Origin: Ryuthela nishihirai
Taxonomy: Eukaryota; Arthropoda; Arachnida; Araneae; Heptathelidae
Direction: 5' to 3'
Length of the DNA: 64,000 nt
Assembly: GCA_038380435.1 (NCBI GenBank)
Contig: JAWZYU010000058.1
Coordinates: 1,860,001-1,924,000, forward strand
A program made the position numbers and the translations under genes. This document shows positions 57,101-64,000 of this stretch, piece after piece. The notes under the pieces are model-generated. The model made no database searches and had not been told where the DNA came from. It saw nothing but the letters and a program-made list of their open reading frames with translations. Within the stretch, counting starts at the first letter, position 1. Each line of letters starts with the position of its first letter.

Positions 57101-60100
57101 AATTTTCCTAAAGATAGTTTTTTGGTGAACATATAGATATAATGTTTAAGTTTTAATGTTTTAAAAATAATCACCGATATATTTGTTGGAGTAATTAATA
57201 CATATTAATATATATCTGAAGGAAATTTAATATCAGCTAAGGGTAATTCCTTCTTTTTTCAGGCATTATTTAAAACAAAATGGTTTTGTATTCAAAAATA
57301 CGATTTGGTATTTTATCAGAATCTGGTTGTTAATCTTTTCATGCAAGAAATATTTTAGAAAGTGAAATTTATATTACACATATTTACAAAATAGACTGAA
57401 AAAGAAAAATTCTTCTTATTCTGTTTAACTGAATGATACAAATATATACAAAATTTATCAATTTTAACCAATCAAATTATACAGCAACAAAACAACAAAT
57501 TATTACAATATTTGAAATGGTTTAAAAATGAAAAAGTCATGTTAATAATATTTATTAAATATATGATTGAAACTGATAATGCATTTTGAAAATAGCCATA
57601 TAATAAACTGCTAACAAAAAACTGCTTTTCACTGATGTAGAAAGTCCGAAATTTTCAAATTACTGAAATCGAATCGTGAAATTTTCGAAATTACTGAATC
57701 GAATCGGCAATGAAATCGTTAATCATTTAGTATTACAAGTTCTTAATATTTTATATTATATATTTATTATAATTGAGTTTCTTTTCAAGTATCACTGAGG
57801 ATTGCTCATGTTGATTTGCGGTACAGGACGTTTGTAAACAGTCTAATAATTAAATTTATATATTATGAATTATAAATATGATTTATATATATATTATGAT
57901 TTTTTAATAATTAGAAAAAAGCAGTCCCATGGCCTAGTGGTTAGCACTCTTGGCTACTGATCTAAGGGACCTGGGTTCGAGCCCCGGGTAAGGCATGGAT
58001 GTGTGTGTTGTTTCTCTGCTAAAGTCCTGCCATCCTCTCAGATCTATTTTGGCATATAAATCGATTAAATATTATTTTTGCACTTTGCAAATCTCCAAAA
58101 CGCTATAACTTAGCACTCTAACGATAGGAAAATTTGAAAATTCCAAAATATCAAAAGAATATTGTAGACGAAAGAGTTAAGTTAGAAAAAAACCTTAACT
58201 GGCATTGTGCTTAGGTAGCTAGCGACTGTTCCAGCAAAGTAAACTTTATGTGCTCTGTTAGCTCTAAGTACGGTAGGGGTCAGAAGATTCTCCCTAATTT
58301 AGGTTTAATTGCAAGAAGGTAAATATTAACTAGACGAATGCAAACAATATGAGAGGCATTCCATATCTATATATATATTAAAAAGAATGGTATTCTTTTA
58401 GTTTTTTTTACTGTAGCCTTTGTTTTCTGCCAGCAGGATATTTATTTCTCCTTTTGTTAGAAACTCTAGCAAAGTTTAAAATAATTGTATACCAACATTT
58501 TAAATTTTGTACTGTATTCATGTTTGTATGCTAAAGGATGTTAACAATGATAATTTATGTATGTTCATTTTAAATATTTAATATTTTAACATTTTAGCTA
58601 TTTTCATATAATGTTTCGTTTTTATTATTAATTAGGAGGTGGATTATTGGAGCCTGGGATGTGTCATATACGAAATGTTGATTGGCACTACACCTTTCTA
58701 TAATGGAAATATTAAGCGTGTTACAAGGTAAGAAATTATATTTTTTCATGGTGTAATTTTTCTCTCTGTGAATTATAAATTTTTTTATTATTTTCCTATA
58801 TTAGTTAGAATAGTAGTCGTTCTGATAAGCAAATGTTAGAACTGTAGATGAGCTACGTTTGTGTAAGCTACTAAGGTCTTGCTTATTTCACAAGCCTTAT
58901 TATTTGGTAAAATATGGTGACTGTTTCACTTCAGCCCTTTTTGACTGCAGCGTAATAAAAAAAACATATATATATATAATAAATACCCCTCTAGCAGCTG
59001 CTTGCCACAAAGGTCTGATAGGAGTCTGTCAATTTATATGTCATAAATCTCCAAAGTATACTTCTCCAGCATCCACGCAAAGTTGCAGACGTCTATGCGA
59101 ATTTCGGGATGCTTCGTTACACTCCATAACTCTGAAACACGCATTTGGCAAGGTCTTGCATCCATGAAATACGCTACCTGACAAGTTCTTTTCGATTTTG
59201 AAACAACCAAATATCTGATGGTGCAAGATCTAGTTAATGTGTAGATGGGGTAGCTGTAATTTTCTCCTGCTCTAGAGAGGCCGTAGCTAGCCAGGATTTG
59301 TGAGCATTGGCATTGTCATGAAGAAGGAGAACCATTGAAACACTTGTGGTTGGACGCTGCTCTTTCATCTCCTTAACCATTTTGGACAAAATAATTTTGT
59401 TACGTTATTGGCCATTTATATTCATTTTTTGAGGCAAGGTGTCCATGGCTACCAATGCTTTGGAATGGAAGGAAAATTGTGAACATTCTCTTCCTTCAGC
59501 GAAAGTCTTGTTGGAGAATTTGGGGATGCTGTTCATCTTCCGTAACCCAAATGCATTTATCGAATTTTCTGCGAGTTTTAAACTTAAGTCTCGTCATCTG
59601 TGACAATGCCTGTTAACCGTTTGCGTTCACTATGTTCAAACATTACCGGCACCTTCTTGCACGAGTTGACCCTAGTCTTTTTATCTATCTTCATATTGTT
59701 TTCCGCCTGACATTTATCGGTTTGTGTATTTGTCAAAATAGTTGTTCCACCATAACTTTGAAACAAATCGAGAAACTTAATGATTTATGTTTCAAACGAA
59801 AACTTGTAACGCGGGGATTATCATAGGCCATAAAAAATTATCCCCACTAAAAAGGGAAATATCTAAATTATTGTTCTTCTACATCTCCTGAACGCTAGTG
59901 CCGAAAGTAATATGCTTTGAATTAAAAACCACCAGAACCACCAGTGTGTCATCAGAAAGTTTCCTTCTCTTTCAATACACTATTGGAAATGTAAAAGGTG
60001 TAAATTTGTCTGAAATAGTTATGCTGCATAGATTGATTTACGTTTAAATTATTCCTTCTTTCATCTACTGCGAATTGTCCATCATGTATATTGCACCATT

Positions 60101-63100
60101 GTATAAATTCGTTAGTTATTTTTTTCCCATTTCCGATATGCTTCAAATGAAACCCCATTATGCCCTCGGTCAGAAAGGGCACATTCCAAGTATACTAACG
60201 GAGTTAAGGCAAAAAAAAAATCAACAGTGGGAGAAACTGATAGATTCCAAATATCGAAGCTAGATAAAGCTGTGTTATTAATTCAGAGTCGAGGTTTACT
60301 TAATCTGTTTCTCCTCTGAGTGAACACATTCCCAGTATCAAGCGGTTTGCAGAGATTTCGGTTTTCTGAACCCACTGTATTCCTACATTTCTACCTAATG
60401 AATAATAATAGTATTTTTGAATCAAAATAGGAAACCTTGAAGCCGAAAAGATAAATAGGTTTGTGTTGTCTTTACGTTCTGACCTGTTTGAATTTCCTTA
60501 AATTATAAAGAGAAACTTTTCTGAATTGAGATATGAACAAATTATTCAGAAGCATTTTATTTTGAAAATTTTCATTATGTATAGAATAGCAATATAGTCC
60601 TTTCTTTGAAATGATCCTGCCACCTTCATTAAGGTTTTATTTTTTAAAAATGAGAATCCTTCAATATAATGAATAAATAAAGAAATAATTTAATATTTCA
60701 TTATGTAACACCCATACTGAATTTAAGACAAGAAGATTTCAGAATTTGTTTTAAATTTTAAACATTGACTCTTCAGGATTGGGCCTGACCTTGACGTTTG
60801 TATTTATTGAATCAAAAGTGCTTGAGAAAAACATTCATGACTCTTCATGCTTAATTGGTGTGACTGCAAACTGAGGCTTTATTCTCTCATACTTGTGTAA
60901 TCAGCAACAGTTTCTTGGTGCAGTTTTACAATATCTCATTCAGAGTCGCTTCAATGTACGATATTATTAAACTGTTTACAATAGATAATTCCTTACGTAT
61001 TTATCCATATTAATGAAATTCCGCAACTTATACATTATGTGATATCTGTTAGAAGGATCATTTTGTTTCAAAGTCCTTTCAATCTTGTAATGGACTTTTA
61101 CTGGATATGGTTTTGGAATGAAGTATTTTCTTATAATTCTAATATATCAAAACGATACTAAAACCTGTGCAGTGTCAAAATATCCTCTCTTACAATGAAC
61201 AATTTATCATAGAAATTTTTATTAAATAGTAGTCAATCTAATTGCAAAGTAATTTTAACTTTATCTGTTGTCTTTTTAAAAACTGCATGATGATAACTAT
61301 GTAATTTTATATTATTTCCTTTCCAGAAATACTTTAAAGTGGAATGTGTTAACACCTCGATTTGTATCAGCTGAAGCCTCATCAATCGTCAAGATGCTTC
61401 TGCACAAAAATCCACAGAAAAGACTTGGAACAGATAAAATTAGACAGCATCCTTTCTTTAAAGTAAGTCGTAAATCTTCAGAATATATAAAATATTAGCA
61501 AATTTCAGTTGTAGAAAATTGGGTTCTATTAGGTTGAGCCTTGAATGTTTTAACATACTACCAATTTGCACGATTGACGATTGAAAAGCACAAAATTTGA
61601 GATTTGGTGGTTAAGTATTTGGAAAATTATAGGGTGTCAAAATTATAGGAAAAACTGTTCATGCCTGGGCAATACCTGCATTGCTGCAGATGTTGCACAG
61701 GAATTGGACAGCTAAATTACAAGTAATATTCATATTAGATTATTTTGAATAATGCCATTGTGGCATAAAAAACCAATACTGAATTCTTTTAGTTCTTTTC
61801 ATCAGATATTAAGAGATGCTATTTATATTTAATTTTAATTTAAAAAAGAGATTGCTGTGATATTTATAATTTTTTCCTTCCTTTTGCAACACTTCAAATC
61901 TCAAACACAAAATTTCCCATTTATGCGCTAGTCTCAATTATTCTCATTAAAACCTGTTGTCTTATTAATCCTTGAGGAGCACTATGCTTTAAAACCCTAA
62001 AGTTAAATTCTTTTCATCAGTGCATTTCTGTATGAAATCAGTTAAGATGCATCTGATATTAATCAAACCACTAGAGTTTGATCATTTAGAGCAGGGGTGA
62101 ATATCATACACTCCAGGGTCATGACTGGTTCGTAAGAGACGTGGCTTTGGGTAAAATGACTATGCCAGTCATTCCTAGATTTCAAAATTTAAATTTTTAT
62201 GACATAATTTTAAGAGTTGAAAATTGTAATTTCGATACATTTATCTATGAAAATCTAGCTTATTAGAACAGTATTCGCAGGATATACGAAATTGCTATTT
62301 GCTGAAACCAACAGTCTTGAAATTTCAAGATTGGTATACCGATTTGACATTACTGGAGAGGTTTTCGGACATATATATATATGACGAATTACACATTGTA
62401 TGTATGACCAACTACACATTCCTTCTCTGCTTTGCCCTTGTTTTAAACTTGTAGGTAAAAGACGTTTTTGTACTTAATCAAACGAGTGTCGCATTTTGTA
62501 TGTTTCTTCAGTTGCATTGCACTGATAGTTTGCTTCAGATGAAAAGACATATTTAAAATAGTTTAAAAATCAAAAACATTCAATCTGCAATCCTCAATTT
62601 TTTTAAATTAAAAATTTCCTGATAAATATATTTTCAATTTGTATTTGAAAAATAATTAAAAAGATAGTTTTATTCCATCAAATTCAAGATCCATTTTCAG
62701 TGGGAGGTGGTTCGCTCCGTAGTGTACCAGTTTTGTAATCTGCAGTTTCTGGTTCGAGCCCGAACTGGGCTTACAATTGAGATTAATTTCTGCTAACTTC
62801 GTCCTACTTTCAGTCAGAAAGAGGACACTGATGGGCTTGGGAAAGCTACCTTTGTCAGATGGGATGTAAAGCTGTGACCTGTATGCAGTAGAGCCATATG
62901 CTGTGCACATTAAAGAACACACTGGATGGAAATCTGCTCCCTAATAGCTGTCTTCTGGGTCTCCTTCAACTAACCAACTCTGAGCTTTGGAGTTTTTCTG
63001 ACCGGGTTACTTAGTCCATTGTGTGCACAAATGTGCTGCTCAACAGCGAAAAAAGAAAACATATTATCAGTGTGTTATTCAGCAGTCCCATCACTTGAAA

Positions 63101-63553
63101 CGTTACTCATAGATGTTTTAACATTGCTGGGTAGGAATATCTAGTCAAATGAATTTTTTAACAAACTTCTAGAATATTATTATTGTGATATTACAAAAGA
63201 TGGACATTTTATGTGGTGAATCAATCACAATTTCTAATTGTAATCGAACATCCTCACTGCAGAATTTTAATAACAAAAATATATGTGTATAAATAGTAAT
63301 GTATATAATATACACATTTTTCAAGGATAATTTTTTAAACACCCCTAAAACAGAGAGCAAAAACATTTTTTTATTATTTCAGGAAATTAATTTCTGGAAG
63401 AACGAAACTGAAGCAAAATTCTCTTTTCCTCCCACCCCCATTTCCCATCAGACAGCTTTGGCTTGCTTCACCCCACTACAAATTACTATTGCGTGTTGCA
63501 TTCTAGTGGAAGTCTATTCTGGCCCACATACACATTTGGGTTGTGCAACCTAG
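53893..63553 (+). CDS. Divergent AGC-family Ser/Thr protein kinase (6 exons, 5' incomplete)
   Basis: Six exons joined by GT-AG introns with compatible phases encode about 305 residues covering most of a protein kinase domain. Kinases of this type transfer ATP phosphate to Ser/Thr. In order: glycine-loop end (GYARVHKV), ATP-binding Lys in YAMKII, likely alpha-C Glu in [15 protein letters not shown] catalytic loop, DFG in [44 protein letters not shown] and HPFFKEINFW. FCGT..Y.APE, the RLG block and HPFF followed by IxFW point to the AGC group, closest in layout to the S6K/RSK/MSK N-terminal kinase domain. Two oddities: the PDK1-type phosphosite before FCGT is Gly rather than Ser/Thr, and no C-terminal hydrophobic motif is visible. 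All catalytic residues are present and no exon has a stop, so it is probably an active gene. Earlier exons are not found. Confidence 0.88.
54491..54606 (+). CDS. Kinase exon B: hinge and alpha-D/E
   Basis: The acceptor is TTATTTAG and the donor is GTAAGT at 54607; 116 bp. The split codon GAT gives D, then [20 protein letters not shown] and [10 protein letters not shown]. The GGDL segment corresponds to the GGELF motif after the AGC hinge, with Asp in place of Glu. It ends in phase 0. Confidence 0.9.
55145..55245 (+). mobile_element. Decayed SINE-A fragment in a kinase intron
   Basis: GTCCAACAGCTGCCACTGGA, then TCCTGTCCCAAACTTTTC and CTCATTGTGTGCACACAAAT, match the SINE-A 3' body in order with heavy decay. 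Confidence 0.6.
55665..55847 (+). CDS. Kinase exon C: catalytic and activation loops
   Basis: The acceptor is TTTTGAATAG and the donor is GTAAGT at 55848; 183 bp, 61 codons, phase 0 at both ends. It encodes [51 protein letters not shown] and KNQSYSF. The catalytic Asp, Asn and DFG Asp are intact. The codon before FCGT is GGA (Gly, 55785-55787), where AGC kinases normally have Ser or Thr. Confidence 0.93.
57915..58065 (+). mobile_element. SINE-B copy in a kinase intron, 3' truncated
   Basis: The head (GCCTAGTGGTTAGCACTCTT; GGTTCGAGCCCC) and middle (GGATGTGTGTGTTGTTTCTC; GTCCTGCCATCCTCTCAGAT) are intact, but the sequence leaves the family after GGCATATAAA, losing the hairpin tail. Flanking DNA at 58075-58170 resembles the 50-kb satellite. 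Confidence 0.85.
58636..58727 (+). CDS. Kinase exon D: alpha-F region
   Basis: The acceptor is TTAATTAG and the donor is GTAAGA at 58728; 92 bp, ending with two bases of an Arg codon. It encodes [17 protein letters not shown] then [13 protein letters not shown]. The usual VDWWSLG is VDYWSLG here. Confidence 0.92.
58975..59045 (-). mobile_element. SINE-B/LINE tail fragment in a kinase intron
   Basis: The reverse complement of the shared tail only (CCTCTAGCAGCTGCTTGCCA, AAGGTCTGATAGGAGTCTGT). Because it lacks both the tRNA head and LINE coding sequence, it could derive from either element. Confidence 0.75.
59046..59673 (-). mobile_element. Mariner-like transposase fragment, broken
   Basis: Minus-strand translation shows ordered mariner motifs: [16 protein letters not shown] (first catalytic Asp region), [30 protein letters not shown] (second Asp) and [11 protein letters not shown] (third Asp region), with stops and frameshifts between them. 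Terminal inverted repeats were not identified. It lies inside the intron between kinase exons D and E. Confidence 0.82.
59674..59960. repeat. Dispersed repeat R4, copy b, fused to mariner
   Basis: CATTTATCGGTTTGTGTATT, TTGTCAAAATAGTTGTTCC and GAACGCTAGTGCCGAAA resemble 37200-37760. It joins the mariner fragment without a visible gap, so one probably inserted into the other. Confidence 0.5.
61327..61462 (+). CDS. Kinase exon E: alpha-G to alpha-I
   Basis: The acceptor is CCTTTCCAG and the donor is GTAAGT at 61463; 136 bp. The first base completes Arg, then [35 protein letters not shown] and [10 protein letters not shown]. The RLG arginine that salt-bridges to the APE glutamate is present. Confidence 0.92.
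62700..63045 (+). mobile_element. SINE-A copy in the last kinase intron, diverged
   Basis: The head (GGTTCGCTCCGTAGTGTACC, TTGTAATCTGCAG, GGTTCGAGCCC) is followed by the body and tail (GATGGGCTTGGGAAAGC; TTGTGTGCACAAATGTGCTG) with many substitutions. It lies some 340 bp before the exon F acceptor. Confidence 0.85.
63383..63553 (+). CDS. Kinase exon F: domain end and stop
   Basis: The acceptor is TTATTATTTCAG at the exon edge. [19 protein letters not shown] matches the end of AGC kinase domains (HPFF-x-x-I-x-W ... PPF-x-P). The frame then continues [12 protein letters not shown] ... HTHLGCAT to TAG at 63551-63553. The residues after PPTP look unlike kinase C-tails and have no F-x-x-F-S/T-Y/F motif, so this may be read-through into intron, with an unseen donor, rather than the true end. 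Confidence 0.7.
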   Translation, partial: EINFWKNETEAKFSFPPTPISHQTALACFTPLQITIACCILVEVYSGPHTHLGCAT

Positions 63554-64000
63554 TTTAGAATAACTTATTAGCAGGATAACTTTCATTTTGTCATAAAAGC
63601 TTTTAATATTTCTGGATGAACTGATAAATGACAAAATTAAAGCAATAATTCTTCTGAAAGAGAACCTCAAGTTAATTCAGTTTTAGTGAATACGACTCCT
63701 AAAACTATGGGTGTGGCATTTAAATATTTGTTAGTTGTGTAAGGAACACGACAAGTATAAATAAACCTGAGTTTCCTTTGTATAAGACGAGCACACATTC
63801 CTTAACAAATTTAGCATTAAGAAAATTAAAAAATCCTAAATGTTCGATTTGTAATCAGTGATAACGTAACATACTCGTAATAGTAGTTTGAATCTTGGAT
63901 TCAAGGTGGGATCGAAATCAATTACAGAGTTAACCTCATAGAGTAGACTTTCTCAAACTTTAACTATGGGGACATATTTTTCTTTACTTTGAATACATTG
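63554..64000 (+). other. Possible 3' untranslated region with AATAAA
   Basis: If exon F is terminal, AATAAA at 63760-63765 about 207 bp after the stop would serve as the polyadenylation signal. No further coding sequence was recognised to the window end. Confidence 0.4.

Overview
This 64-kb window is AT-rich animal nuclear DNA: widely spaced exons with GT-AG introns, replication-dependent histone signals, and a dense load of tRNA-derived SINEs, one jockey-like LINE and mariner remnants. It is most consistent with an arthropod and perhaps an arachnid, but that is an impression from repeat texture and gene families, not a demonstrated assignment. No bacterial operons, CRISPR arrays or confident functional tRNA/rRNA genes were seen.

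Layout. 1-8 kb: dispersed copies of two SINE families. SINE-A is about 390 bp, with a tRNA-like head and an (AACCC)n tail. SINE-B is about 200 bp, with a different tRNA-like head. 7.8-8.7 kb: degenerate C-rich tandem repeat. 8.95-10.8 kb: broken monocarboxylate-transporter-like gene on the minus strand, interrupted by a full-length SINE-A with a 10-bp target-site duplication. 11.06-20.57 kb: two complete tandem copies of a 4.7-kb unit plus a stub of a third. Each unit carries a histone-type 3' stem-loop but no recognisable histone ORF. 23-25 kb: histone H4 pseudogene (+) and a tail-only histone H1 remnant (-), each with a stem-loop, followed by a C2H2 zinc-finger gene. That gene has a decayed relative at 26.2 kb and an inverted relative at 31 kb. 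33.8-35.4 kb: broken copy of an uncharacterised repetitive gene family. 36.6-42.2 kb: a 4.5-kb core containing a jockey-like LINE, flanked by inverted arms of over 500 bp. 42.4-53 kb: SINE clusters, minisatellites and degenerate satellites. 53.9-63.55 kb: six exons of a divergent AGC-family protein kinase (+), the only gene here that looks intact across its visible part. Its introns hold SINEs and a mariner fragment.

The most interesting system is the SINE/LINE pairing. The last ~105 bp of the LINE at 38.5-41.7 kb is nearly identical to the 3' end of the SINE-B copies at 4.0, 48.1 and 48.4 kb. The shared tail includes a short-loop hairpin, a 14-bp palindrome and an ATTTATTTT-rich end. This is what is expected if SINE-B moves by borrowing that LINE's machinery. 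Other points worth checking are the kinase's missing activation-loop phosphosite, complementary lesions in the tandem units, and zinc-finger paralogues with different stops in the same finger.
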